Origin: Candidatus Villigracilis vicinus
GTDB lineage: Bacteria; Chloroflexota; Anaerolineae; Anaerolineales; Villigracilaceae
DNA: 64,000 bases
Direction: 5' to 3'
Assembly: GCA_016721315.1 (NCBI GenBank)
Contig: JADKIL010000014.1
Coordinates: 17,951-81,950, forward strand
The position numbers were made by a program, and so were the translations under genes. This document shows, in pieces, positions 52,927 to 62,584 of this stretch (positions are counted from its first letter, which is position 1; each line of letters begins with the position of its first letter). The notes under the pieces are model-generated. The model was not told the DNA's origin and made no database searches. It worked only from the letters and a program-made list of their open reading frames with translations.

Positions 52927-54114
52927 ATGCACCCATCTTTTATAAAACCCCGTTATGACTCCGGCGGCTTTGCCGGAACACCCCAACGCATTCAAGAAGC
53001 ATTTGCTTCCAAAAAATATGATGCAGTTGTGCTCTTCTTTGTAGATGCCTTCGGCTGGCGTTTCTTTGAACGTTTTCAAGAAGCGCCCTTCATCAAACGC
53101 ATTGCCAAACATGGCAAGGTCGAAAAGATAACCTCGCAATTCCCGTCCACCACGGCGGCGCATGTGACCACCATGCACACAGGGCTGAACGTCGGGCAGA
53201 GCGGCGTGCATGAGTGGTATTACTATGAACCGCTCGTAGATCGCGTCATCGCGCCGCTGTTGTTCTCGTATGCCGCAGATGGGAAAGGTCGCGACTCGCT
53301 CGGGAACAAGATCAAACCAGATGCCCTATACCCAAAAGGAGTGTTCTATCCCGCATTAAGCGCCATGGGAGTCGAGTCGCTTAATTATGGCATCCGCGAT
53401 TACACACCCTCCTCCTACTCCAAAGTTGTCATGCGCGGCTCCGAGATCATCTCGTTCAAAACACTTTCCGAAGCGTTGATCAACCTTGGTCTGCGTCTTG
53501 AGAAACAAACCAAGCCAACCTTCGTCCACCTTTATTTCGACAAGATCGACGCCATCGCCCACGAATACGGACCCGCCTCGCCACAGACCGAAGCCGAGAT
53601 CGAGACCTTTTTATTGATGATGGAGAACTACTTCGATAGAGTCTTCGGCAGCGGAAAACGCATTCTCTTCCTCATGACCGCGGATCATGGCATGTGTGAA
53701 GTGGATCCACAAACCACGACCTATCTCAACACTGACAGAGAGTTCGCGGGGGTCGAACGTTTCATCCGCTCCAACAAACGCGGACATCTCATTGTCCCAG
53801 CTGGGTCGGCAAGGGACATGTTCATGTATATCAAACCCGATATGCTCGACGAAGCGCAGGACTTTTTCCTAAAACGTCTCGAAGGCAAGGCAGATGTGGT
53901 CAAGACCGAAACGTTGATCGAGGCAGGCTATTTTGGTGCGTCTGTTTCTGAACGTTTCACGGAACGGGCTGGGAACCTGATCCTTTTGCCGTACCGTTAT
54001 GAGTCAGTGTGGTGGTATGAAAAAGACAGGTTTGAAATGAAATTCCTTGGGCACCATGGCGGGCTGACTCCGCAAGAGATGGAAACGGTGCTTTATTCAT
54101 TGGAAGTCGGGTAA
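52927..54114 (+). CDS. Alkaline-phosphatase-superfamily phosphodiesterase/nucleotide pyrophosphatase
   Basis: A 395-residue metalloenzyme of the type I phosphodiesterase family. Metal ligands and nucleophile can be followed: VVLFFVDAFGWRFFERF (first Asp), QFPSTTAAHVTTMHTGLNVG (Thr nucleophile), YFDKIDAIAHEYGPASP (Asp and His), LMTADHGMCEVD (Asp-His) and MKFLGHHGGLTPQEM (last His). No signal peptide, so probably cytoplasmic. It would hydrolyse phosphodiester or phosphomonoester bonds; the substrate is unknown. Followed 30 bases later by a DinB gene. Confidence 0.88.
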   Translation: MHPSFIKPRYDSGGFAGTPQRIQEAFASKKYDAVVLFFVDAFGWRFFERFQEAPFIKRIAKHGKVEKITSQFPSTTAAHVTTMHTGLNVGQSGVHEWYYYEPLVDRVIAPLLFSYAADGKGRDSLGNKIKPDALYPKGVFYPALSAMGVESLNYGIRDYTPSSYSKVVMRGSEIISFKTLSEALINLGLRLEKQTKPTFVHLYFDKIDAIAHEYGPASPQTEAEIETFLLMMENYFDRVFGSGKRILFLMTADHGMCEVDPQTTTYLNTDREFAGVERFIRSNKRGHLIVPAGSARDMFMYIKPDMLDEAQDFFLKRLEGKADVVKTETLIEAGYFGASVSERFTERAGNLILLPYRYESVWWYEKDRFEMKFLGHHGGLTPQEMETVLYSLEVG

Positions 54115-54144
54115 TAGAAAAAAGGAACGAGCCGTCCAAAAGAT

Positions 54145-54699
54145 ATGATATCTTCCGACATCCTCAACCCGCTCATTACTTCGGCGTTCACCAAACAGAC
54201 CACCTGGCTGAAAGCATCTGAACAGCACTCGCTTGACGATTTCATTGAAACCTTCCATCACACCCGCGAGCGCACCCAGGAATTACTGGATGGGTTGAGT
54301 GATACCCAGGTTGCTTTTGCCTCCGAGGTGCATCCGTTCTGGTCCATCAGCGAATCTATCACGCACTTGATCTATTCACAGGGCTTTTATCTCAACACCT
54401 TGTTGGATATTGCCACCAGTCAAATGCCGCATGTCGTGGAAGCCGCCCGCGGGTTCGGCGAAGGCGCAAAGCATAACATTCCTGCAGAGGCGTTACGCAA
54501 AAACCTGCGCGAAGCGACCGACCAGATCCGGGCGGCGATCGAAGCGACCCGTCATGCACACGATCCGCAGAAGACCGAGACAAATCCATTTTTTGGAACC
54601 TGCACATATAGAACATGGATATTGCTCCTGCTCGCCCACGAAGTCGATCATCTGCGCCAGATCGCGGCCATGCGTAGTGTAGCGAAGACGAACGCATAG
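54145..54699 (+). CDS. DinB-family protein
   Basis: A 184-residue four-helix-bundle protein of the DinB superfamily. The metal-site histidines are seen in SISESITHLIYSQGF and LLAHEVDHLRQIAAM, the usual spacing of about 110 residues. Family members are thiol-dependent transferases or have unknown roles; not the DNA polymerase of the same name. Last gene before the IS insertion. Confidence 0.85.
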   Translation: MISSDILNPLITSAFTKQTTWLKASEQHSLDDFIETFHHTRERTQELLDGLSDTQVAFASEVHPFWSISESITHLIYSQGFYLNTLLDIATSQMPHVVEAARGFGEGAKHNIPAEALRKNLREATDQIRAAIEATRHAHDPQKTETNPFFGTCTYRTWILLLLAHEVDHLRQIAAMRSVAKTNA

Positions 54700-54780
54700 T
54701 TCCATAAAAAGGTACAAAAAAACAGCCCTTGAATTTAGACTGAACCCTTCGAGCAAGACAAAAAAAGAAAGCCCCACTGG

Positions 54781-55620
54781 TCAAATGGACAGACACCTGG
54801 TTTCGTAAGGTGTCTGTCTTGTTTTCAATTGTATCCGTTCATAGTTGTAAAAGTAAATGTATTCATCAATAAGTTGCTCTGTATCTTTAAAGGTGGTTTG
54901 CTTGAATTGTCGCAAATATTCCTCTTTGAGATGTCCAAAGAAGTTCTCCATCGGAGCATTATCCCAGCAGTTTCCACGACGCGACATGGAAGGCGTGATG
55001 TTATACTCGCCGACAAGGACATGATATGCCTGTGAAGTGTATTGCGTCCCCTGGTCACTATGGAGGACAAGTCCATCAGTGACCTTTTCTTTTTGCTGGG
55101 CTCGTTTCAGAGTCTGTGTTACCAGAGCGATCGAATTGGTTTGGTCAAAGACATGTGCCACAATAAAGCCATCGTAGAGATCCTTGATGGTGGACAAATA
55201 CGCCCAGCCCTGCAAAGTGCGAATGTAGGTGACATCCGTGACCCACTTCTGGTTTGGCTTTGTCGCGACAAAGTCTCGATTGAGAACGTTGGGATAGCGA
55301 TGGTAGGTGCCGATTTCTTCCAGCTTTTTGTACATTTTGGGCTTTCTGGCTTGCGAACGAATACCCAGCTTGCCCATCAGCCGTAAAACAGCCTTGTGAT
55401 TGATTTGCAGACCCAGTTTTTCGCTGGAGATGGATCGTGATCCGCCGATACCCGTAGCTTTTGTGTGAAGCCTCATAGACCGCCTGGATTTTCTCCATGC
55501 GTCCCTGATCCGGGTCTGTTTCTCCCAGTTTCCTCTCCCATGCATAATACGCCGCTCGCGAAACACCAAAGAATTTACACATCGCCTTCACTTCGTATTC
55601 TTCCTTATGGTGGTGGATCG
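54781..55620 (-). pseudogene. IS3-family transposase OrfB (DDE integrase), one-base frameshift
   Basis: The N-terminal part (YEVKAMCKFFGVSRAAYYAW, then ASHKSYGYRRITIHLQRK) and the C-terminal part (KLGLQINHKAVLRLMGKLGI to the end) are in different frames. The catalytic core is clear: KWVTDVTYIRTLQG (first Asp), GLVLHSDQGTQYTS (second Asp) and RRGNCWDNAPMENFFGHLKE (Glu). The shift is explained by one extra base in the run of five A (T at 55417-55421 on the plus strand), so this copy is inactive, or the homopolymer was miscounted. Confidence 0.85.
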
Positions 55621-55932
55621 CCCGATATTGCGCTGCGCGAGCTGCACTTTCCGCAATTCGGTATGGAATTTTTTTAGGAGTGCATTTTCCATTCGCAGTC
55701 GTTCCAGTTCCCGCTCTTCCGCTTGCGATTTCAACGGTCTCCCAATTGGTTTATGAAAGGAGGCTTCCCCTTCCTCTCGATACTTCCGTACCCAAACTTC
55801 GATCCGTTCGGCTTTACGGATTTCCAGCCGAGTCGCCACAGCCGCATACGTCAGATGCTCTTCCAGCACCAGACGCACCGCCTCCTGCTTAATTTCCACC
55901 CGATAGTGCTTCATTCCTTTTCGTCCTGACAT
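55588..55932 (-). CDS. IS3-family transposase OrfA (helix-turn-helix)
   Basis: About 114 residues. MKHYRVEIKQEAVRLVLEEH and LTYAAVATRLEIRKAERIEV are the helix-turn-helix; the C-terminal part ERELERLRMENALLKKF is a leucine-zipper. OrfA binds the IS ends. Start at 55932 (MSGRKGMKHY) after aggaggtg. A run of seven A near its end allows a -1 shift into OrfB. Confidence 0.85.
   Translation of the reverse strand: MSGRKGMKHYRVEIKQEAVRLVLEEHLTYAAVATRLEIRKAERIEVWVRKYREEGEASFHKPIGRPLKSQAEERELERLRMENALLKKFHTELRKVQLAQRNIGRSTTIRKNTK
55669..55675 (-). promoter_or_regulatory. Probable -1 ribosomal frameshift site of the IS element
   Basis: On the minus strand cta aaa aaa ttc gives the slippery heptamer A AAA AAA. 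After a -1 slip translation continues IPYRIAESAARAAQYRAIHH and into OrfB without a stop, as in other IS3 elements. Confidence 0.65.
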
Positions 55933-56063
55933 AAAAGCACCTCCTGTGCTTAGTTTCTCACAGGAGGGCTTTCTTTTCATGTCTGCTTTTCGGGGGTCAG
56001 TTCAATTCGAGGGCTGTTTTTTTTATGTAAGACTATTGTCTCATTCGCAATGACAGGTAAAAA

Positions 56064-57982
56064 TTAAATATCCAGGTTTCTCACACTCTTAGCATGGGTC
56101 TGGATAAACTTCTTGCGCGGGTCCACTGCATCACCCATGAGCATATCGAAGGTGCGGTCTGCTTCGGCGGCATCGTCCACCGTTACAAGCAGCAAGGTGC
56201 GGTTTGTGGGATTCATGGTCGTGTCCCACAACTGGTCCGGGTTCATTTCACCCAAGCCTTTATAGCGCTGAAGGTTGGCTTTATCACCGATCTCTTTGAT
56301 GGCTTTGTCCTTTTCCTTGTCGCTATACACATACTTAACTGTGTTCTTGTATGCAATACGATACAAGGGCGGCTGGGCGATGTAAAGATGACCATCCTCG
56401 ATCAAGGTCGGCATGTAGCGGAAGAAGAAGGTCAATAACAGCGTACGGATGTGGCTGCCGTCCACGTCGGCATCGGTCATGATGATAACGCGTCCGTAGC
56501 GCAGACCTTCGAGACTGAAGTTATCACCAATGCCGGTTCCCAAGGCCGAGATGAGCGCCTTGACTTCGTTATTGCCGAGGATCTTATCGAGGCGGGCGCG
56601 CTCGGTATTAAGGATCTTACCGCGCAACGGCAAAATCGCCTGGAAGTGACGGTCACGTCCTTGTTTGGCGGAACCACCCGCCGAGTCACCTTCCACGATG
56701 TAAAGTTCGGTCTTGGAAGTGTCACGTTCGGAGCAGTCTGCCAGTTTGCCGGGCAAGGTCAGCGACTCGAGCGCAGACTTGCGGATGACGAGGTCACGCG
56801 CCTTGCGAGCCGCATCACGCGCACGAGCAGAGGTGAGACACTTCGCAATGATGGCTTTCGCCGCTTGCGGATTCTCTTCGAGGAAGGTCATGAACGATTC
56901 GCCCACCACTTGCGCCACATAGGTCTGCACTTCGGGGTTCATCAGCTTGACCTTGGTTTGCGATTCGAACTGCGGACCGGGGTGCTTGACCGACACGATG
57001 GCGGTCAGACCTTCGCGGGTATCGTCACCAGAGAAATTCGGGTCGGCGTCTTTGAGGAGTCCGCTCTTGCGGGCGTAATCATTGATCACACGAGTGAGCG
57101 AGGAGCGCAGACCGGTCAGGTGCGTACCACCGTCAATGGTATTGATGGTGTTTGCGAACGAGTAAACCGACTCGGTGTAGGCATCGGTGTATTGGATGGC
57201 AGCTTCAATGCCGATATTCTCAACTTCTTTTCAACATGCACAACAGAGTGCAGGTTTTCGCGGTTGCGATTCAAATAGCGGACGAAAGACGTAATGCCGC
57301 CTTCGAAGTAGAAAGTCATTTCACGGTCGGCGCGTTCATCCACGAATTTAAGAGTGATGCCGCGTGTCACAAAGGACATTTCGCGGAAGCGCTGCACGAG
57401 CGTATCGAAACGGTAATCAATATCTTCGGTAAAAATGACCTTGTCAAACTTAAAGGTCTGTGTGGTACCGGTATCTTCCTTATCCACTTTGCCGATCTGC
57501 TTGATCGCGCCCTGCGGGACACCGCGTTTGTATTCCTGTTTCCAGAGTTTACCGTCGCGCTTGATCTCAGTCGTTGTCCACTCAGAGAGGGCGTTCACGG
57601 CACTGATACCCACACCATGCAAACCACCAGAGACTTTGTATCCGCCGCCGCCGAACTTACCACCGGCACCGATCACGGTCATAACCACATCCACGGTTTC
57701 CATGGGCTTGCCATTGGCATCTTTTTTGGAAGGATGCGGACCGACCGGGATACCGCGTCCGTTATCTTGCACACTAACGCTGCTATCTTTATGGATGGTA
57801 ATGTCAATGCGTGTACAGAAACCCGCCAACGCTTCATCGATGGCGTTATCCACCACTTCATAAACAAGGTGATGCAGCGCCTTGATGTCGGTACCACCCA
57901 CATACATACCCGGGCGTTTGCGAACGTGTTCAATGCCTTCCAGCGCTTGAATTGAACTTACATCATATTTTTGTTCAGCCAT
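56064..57982 (-). pseudogene. gyrB: DNA gyrase subunit B, interrupted by one frameshift (likely sequence error)
   Basis: Together the two frames give a normal-length GyrB of about 640 residues. N-terminal ATPase: MYVGGTDIKALHHLVYEVVD, VVDNAIDEALAGF, DNGRGIPVGPHPS and GGKFGGGGYKVSGGLHGVG. Transducer and Toprim: SCSERDTSKTELYIVEGDSA, IIMTDADVDGSHIRTLLLTF; C terminus LQRYKGLGEMNPDQLWDTTM. The break is in a run of A near 57228-57231 (VVHVEK then a missing base before EVENIGIEAA). GyrB is essential, so a homopolymer miscall is more likely than real loss. Start at 57982 follows ggaggat. Role: ATP-driven negative supercoiling with GyrA. Confidence 0.9.
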
Positions 57983-59026
57983 AAAATCCTCCAATACCTG
58001 CGATACTCGGGAATGCCCCGTTATCATGCTTGTTTATCACTTTATTCGGGCGAAGCCTATCCAATACAGCCTGCACCCAGATCGTCATCTCGTGGTAATA
58101 AATGAAACTAGCCGACAATAAAGCCGTAGTCACAAAAGAGTGACCAAAAATACCCAGCAAAGTCATCCACGAATCCTGCGAAGGCAGACGCCACAGAAAG
58201 TTCAATCCGTACGAGAGCAGGAAAACCGTCATAACGAAGAGGCTGCTCGTTGGGAGTGTAAAACGCGTCAACTGGATGCTGCTCAACGCCGAGGTCAACA
58301 CGTTCTGGCGGTTGAGAAAACACCGTGCGCCCAAAAAGATCGGGACGATCACCCACCGACCCCCAGGGCAATCAAAAGCACCACCAGGTTTGCCAGCACA
58401 ACGCTGAGTTGCATAGCCACAAAAATGATCAACAGGATTGGCATGGTGAGTGCAAACAGGAACATGTTGCTGGCAATGGAGATCAAACCGTTTGCAAGGC
58501 TGCCTGAAACGTGCTCACGGAAGTTATCTTCTCCCAAAGAAGCCCCAGCCACGCTGCGGAAGTAAAACGCACCGCCGATCCAGCCGACCAGAGTCAACAA
58601 GATCAGCGAAAGTGGGAAGGTCACACCGGTCACCTGCCAGATGCCGGGTTGCCCCAATGGTGTGGCAAGAACTCCGTCGCTCGGCAGAAACAGGCTCGAG
58701 ATCCCGATCGGCAGCGTGCGTACCACCCCGAACAAATTGACCGACTTCGTCATCTGGTCGTACATTTCCAGCATATTCTGGATCTCATCCGCGGGGATCT
58801 GGCTCGCCTGCCAGAACCGCACCATGTCACCTTCAATGGATTTGAACAACGTGTCCATCTGCAAACGCGGACCCAGCCACAAAAGCAGGTTTAAAAGCAA
58901 CGGCATCAGAATGGCAGTGACATGAAGCAATAGCGTCAAAACCAGCCTTGATGGAATTAATGATGCCGGGCGGCGGGGGGAAGGTTTTCGATCCGTGAAA
59001 CTTCCATAACTGGTTGATTCTACCAT
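57975..59026 (-). pseudogene. Polytopic membrane protein, one frameshift
   Basis: Two overlapping frames (59026-58349 and 58352-57975) join into one protein of about 345 residues with seven or eight helices: RLVLTLLLHVTAILMPLLLN, GVTFPLSLILLTLVGWIGGA, ILLIIFVAMQLSVVLANLVV, then SLFVMTVFLLSYGLNFLW and MTLLGIFGHSFVTTALLSAS. A charged stretch of about 50 residues lies in the first outer loop. Not recognised. The shift is at about 58350, between VLLIALGVGG and VIVPIFLGARCF. It ends inside the first codons of gyrB, so the two are co-transcribed. Confidence 0.65.
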
Positions 59027-59132
59027 ACCGCCGCGCCCGAAAGTTCGTGCCCGTTATATAAGAAAATTCAAATTAATCAGCGCCCCACGAGAAACCTTCC
59101 GGCACGAAGCCTCTTCTTGGTACAATGCGCCC

Positions 59133-59947
59133 ATGCAGGAAACCCGCTCTCAACTGCCTTCCACAGACCGTATGGGGATGTTGATCGCTTCTGTCTTGTT
59201 GACCTTTGCCCTCTCGCACTTTATTAAATCACCGGGACTGACCCTCAGCCTCAGCCTGCCCGGTTTCTACTACGCCTTTCCGCTCACCCTTAGTTCGTTT
59301 CTAACTCTCTTTGCCGCGGCTCTAACCGCCGCCGGAATGGATTGGCTCACCCGTGACCACCCCTCCGCTGAAAGCCGACTCTCCAACCGTGAGCACCTGC
59401 TCCTGCCCACTCTAACTGCCTTTGTAATGGGAACTCCGTTGGCGATCTTGTCTGATAGCCCGGCATGGTGGTGGGGCTTTGTGGTTGGGGCGATCCTGCT
59501 GGCAGCAGTTTGCAGCGCCGAATACATTTCCATGGACCTATCCGCCCTGCCTACGGATTCGCCCGCGCCGGTTTGACCGCGGTAGCCTATGCATTATTCC
59601 TCATCCTTGTCACCTCTCTGAGATTTTCAGGTGCACGCATGGTGCTGGTAACCCCATCCATCCTAATCGTTGCCGGGCTGATCAGTTTACGCATTCTGCA
59701 CCTGGATGGCACCGATCGTTGGGATTTCCCCTGGGCGGTTGGCATTGGCTTGGTCTGTGCTCAGATCGGTGCAGGGTTGCATTACTGGCCGCTCTCGCCG
59801 GTGCAATTTGGGCTGGCAGTCACCGGTCCGTTGTATGCACTATCCATGCTCTCCACCAACCTGACCGAGAATATTCCATTGCGCCGTGCAGTAGTGGGAC
59901 CAATATTGGTGGCAGGAATTGCGTGGATCGCCGCAATTTTTTCGTAA
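59133..59947 (+). pseudogene. Integral membrane protein, one frameshift
   Basis: The first frame (MGMLIASVLLTFALSHFIKS ... VVGAILLAAVCSAEYISMDL) and the second frame (ARAGLTAVAYALFLILVTSL ... VVGPILVAGIAWIAAIFS) together give about 270 residues with eight helices. The shift is at about 59545-59560. Not firmly recognised; it has the look of the DUF5656-type proteins of Chloroflexota, but I am unsure. Followed directly by the JAMM peptidase gene, so probably the same operon. Confidence 0.6.
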
Positions 59948-59950
59948 GTC

Positions 59951-60347
59951 ATGCGCACCCTTTCCCTTACACAAGAACAGATACAACAAATGATCGCACA
60001 CGTGGACGCGCACCTGCCCTACGAGGCATGTGGTCTTTTGGCAGGGAGAGGCTCCAGTGTGGAAAATGTTTTGATGGTGACGAATCAGGCACAAAGTCCG
60101 GTGCGATACCTGATGGATCCCATCGAGCAGCTCCATGCCTTTGAGTGGATCGAAGCCCAAGGGCTGGACCTTCTCGGTATCTTTCACTCGCATCCCACCG
60201 GACCGGAAACTGTCTCGCCAACTGATATCGCTGAAGCCGCCTACGATGTTGTGTATGTGATCGTTTCCCGATCGAATGGCATATGGCACACCCACAGGGT
60301 TCTGGATTCAAGATGCCGCATATAATGGAAGTCACCTTGCAGATCGA
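59951..60347 (+). CDS. JAMM/MPN+ metallopeptidase (Mov34 family), 3' end uncertain
   Basis: The zinc-peptidase motif is complete: Glu in LPYEACGLLAG, and HSHPTGPETVSPTD (HxH...SxxD). Bacterial JAMM proteins of this length (about 130 residues) cleave C-terminal extensions of sulfur-carrier (MoaD/ThiS-like) proteins. The first frame stops at 60325 (VLDSRCRI), but other frames continue with GFWIQD and then MEVTLQID, the type of C terminus expected, so one or two indels probably lie between 60290 and 60325. Function beyond the motif is inferred from the family. Confidence 0.8.
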
Positions 60348-60440
60348 TTCAACTAGCAACCAACCCTAGTCTTTTGTGTTTTTATTCTTGTTCGTTTCAT
60401 GATGAAAAGCCCTGAAAACCAACTCTTGGAGGAGTTTTAA

Positions 60441-61125
60441 ATGCAAATCGTCTTAGCCATTCTGGCAGTTGCGCTGGCATATGTGATCGGATCCATTCCG
60501 GTTGGTTGCTGGTGGTCAAGATCGCAACCGGAAAGGACATCCGCGAAGTGGAAAGTGGGCGCACAGGCGGCACCAATGCCATGCGCGCTGCGGGTTCTGG
60601 GCGGGCTTCGCAACCGCCATGCCCGATATTGTGAAAGGTGCGGCAGGTGTGTGGGTGGCAAGATTCTGACCCCGGGCACGCCCATCATTCACATGATCGC
60701 ACCGCTCGCCGCGATCCTTGGGCATAACCACTCGATCTTTTTGCCGGGAACGTGACGAGACCGGAAAGATCATCCGCTTGCGTGGCCGGGCAGGCGGCGC
60801 GCCTTCCAGTGGGCGGCGCAATGGGGTTATACCTGCCATCCATTTTGATCGTACTGCCGCTCGGCATGCTGACCTTCTTCACGATCGGCATTGCATCTGT
60901 CACTCCATGGCGGTCGCTTTATTCCCACACTGGCATTTGCATACTACGCTTCACAAGGCATCATCCCCTGGGCATGCGTCTGGTATGGTATCGGCGCGGA
61001 AGTACTGCTTAGTGTTGGCATTGCAACCCAATATCAAGCGCTCTTTAGGAAACGAACGCGTTAGGAAACACAGCCTGAATGGCTGGTTGAGAGCACGGAA
61101 AGAAAAAAGCGGAATAGAAGAATAG
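60441..61125 (+). pseudogene. plsY: Glycerol-3-phosphate acyltransferase PlsY, many frameshifts
   Basis: Reading across frames recovers a PlsY protein: LAYVIGSIPVG (first membrane helix and SxPxG motif), then KIATGKDIREVESGRTGGTN (conserved motif), MPDIVKGAAGVWVARF, MIAPLAAILGHNHSIFL (GHxxxxF motif), a stretch resembling the usual GGxG region near 60780-60830, LYLPSILIVLPLGMLTFFTI and LALQPNIKR with NERVRKHSLNGWL at the end. PlsY acylates glycerol 3-phosphate with acyl-phosphate in the membrane. The start at 60441 follows ggaggag. At least five indels are needed, which suggests bad sequence and not a natural pseudogene. Confidence 0.75.
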
Positions 61126-61161
61126 AACTCCCGAAGCCTTGAAAGCTTCGGAGTTTTTTAA
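61126..61161 (+). terminator. Terminator after plsY
   Basis: The arms aactcccgaagc and gcttcggagtt (one mismatch) enclose cttgaaa and are followed by T6. Confidence 0.75.
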
Positions 61162-61172
61162 CCTTGATGAAC

Positions 61173-61211
61173 TAGAGTATTTACTCTAAAATTCTAGAGT
61201 AAATACCTCTA
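61173..61211. promoter_or_regulatory. Palindromic operator upstream of the TetR gene
   Basis: The arms agagtatttactcta and tagagtaaatacctct are inverted copies with one extra base, around aaattc. The palindrome overlaps the probable promoter and abuts the aggag ribosome binding site of the TetR gene, the normal place for an autoregulatory TetR operator. Confidence 0.7.
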
Positions 61212-61221
61212 GGAGATATCC

Positions 61222-61820
61222 ATGTCCACCCGTGAAAAGATACTCGACACCCTGACCTCTTCAACACCGAAGGACGGGGTCCTGTCAGCACCAATCATAT
61301 TGCCGAAGCAAAGAGGCATCAGCCCGGAATCTGTATTATCACTTCCGCAACAAGGATGGAGATCATCCGCGGCTTGTTCGAGCGTTTGTTCGCAGCGAAT
61401 GACGCCGCCTTCGCACTGCCAGGCGATCAACTACCCAGGCTGGATGACCTGCAAAAATGGTGAAGATCAACCAAGATCCTCTGGCAGTATCGTTTTGCAC
61501 ACCGTGAACTTGCCGCCCTTCTGGCGTGCAGATGCAGAACTGCGCGGGCGCTTCCTCACCAGTCCGCAAGCGCGGCTTTGAGGTTTCATCAACTCTTCCA
61601 GGCATTTGCCGCAGCGAGTCCTTGCCATGGAAGACCCAAGTCCATTGGAGAACCTTGAGATCGTCTGGCTTATCAACGAATCATGGCCGAACAGTATTGA
61701 GGTCAGCGGCAGGAACGTCAACGAAGCGGCAAATGGAACGCGGCGTGGAATTGATGAGGAAAAGATTGGAATCCGTATATCAAACCGCAATCAAACACAG
61801 AAGCAATCCGATGTCTCTAA
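61222..61820 (+). pseudogene. TetR-family transcriptional regulator, many frameshifts
   Basis: The first codons give MSTREKILDTL. Across frames the helix-turn-helix then reads NHIAEA and GISP, then NLYYHF-like, NKDEIIRGLFERLFAANDAA, the typical TetR N-terminal domain. The C-terminal ligand domain continues HRELAALL, RADAELRGRFLT, GFEGFHQLFQAFAAA, ENLEIVWLINESWPN and MERGVELMRK, ending NPYIKPQSNTEAIRCL. At least six indels are needed. The protein would bind the palindrome just upstream and probably controls itself and the DUF4386-like membrane protein that overlaps its end. Confidence 0.7.
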
Positions 61821-62527
61821 CAAACTTTAGAAACTCTGCTGGCATCTTTTTCAATGCGTTGGTGCAGTGCTTGTCAATATCTCCTCACACCCTGCCGATC
61901 GCGAACTTTGATTACCCCGACATCCTGCGCCTGCCTACTGCTGAGATCTCACCCGCCTCCATGCAGGCGGGGACGCTCATTTACACTAATTGGCTTTGTG
62001 GCGGGGTCGGGTCGCCAATGCTTCTCGGCGCAATGATGCCTTGCTTAACTTTGCCGAGGAAAACGCCCCATTTTTGATCCAGCGACAACGCTCGGAGTGA
62101 TCGGTTTCAGCCGTCCAAGTGGTTGGACCTTTGCGCTGGGTCTTTACCGTCTCCGTGCTTGCCCGCCTCTACACCGCTCCTGGAATCCCACGTCGTTACC
62201 CAAGTCACCATCGCCGCCGTTTTCAGTGCTGTTCACCAATATGGCGGCGTTGTCCCTTGGCGAGCATCTGGGTGCAGTTCCTCATCATCCATGATGTCCA
62301 TGCCGAGCGGCATTATGTATAGATCGAAGATGTTCAGCAAATGGGTTGCGTGGGTTGGGGCTGGTTCGCCTCCTTGCCGTTTACCTCCTCGTAACAAACG
62401 GAGCTCTTTCGCCACCGCTATCCCTGCCTCTTCCTGTGGTGGATTGGGCTGGTCTTGTTGGAAGTTTGTCATTGGTATGTGATGATCGGGATCGGGAATT
62501 TCTTATTTGTTGAAATATTAAAGAAAC
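61811..62527 (+). pseudogene. DUF4386-like integral membrane protein, many frameshifts
   Basis: Pieces in different frames line up with the DUF4386 family: MSLTNFRNSAG, FDYPDILRLPTAEIS, LTLIGFVAGS, MLLGAMM with LTLPRKTPHF, VVGPLRWVFTVSVLARLYTA, TIAAVFSAVHQYGGVV, SMPSGIMYRSKMFSKWVAWV and a final hydrophobic stretch. These proteins have seven or so helices and no known activity, and often lie next to a TetR gene as here. The start overlaps the end of the TetR gene. Exact limits are uncertain because of repeated indels. Confidence 0.6.
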
Positions 62528-62533
62528 AAACAC

Positions 62534-62571
62534 AAAGAGGCGGCTGTCTAAAATTAGACAGCCGCCTCTTT
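62534..62571. terminator. Bidirectional terminator between convergent genes
   Basis: The arms aaagaggcggctgtctaa and ttagacagccgcctcttt pair perfectly over 18 bases around aa. It separates the DUF4386-like gene from the minus-strand small gene. Confidence 0.9.
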
Positions 62572-62584
62572 ATTCCCAACACGA

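Larger units (their letters stand above)
54739..56003 (-). mobile_element. IS3-family insertion sequence (IS150-like)
   Basis: Two transposase frames are flanked by imperfect inverted ends. Reading inward, the left end is ctgaacccttcgagcaagac and the right end (complement) is ctgacccccgaaaagcagac; both continue into a common aaagaaagccc. The element sits between cagccctTgaatt and aattcGagggctg, which together would form a hairpin, so it appears inserted in a terminator. Exact ends and target duplication are uncertain by a few bases. Confidence 0.7.

Noticed and set aside
56451..57278. Plus-strand open frame of 275 codons opposite gyrB
   Set aside because: The GyrB motifs on the minus strand are unmistakable; this is an antisense shadow.
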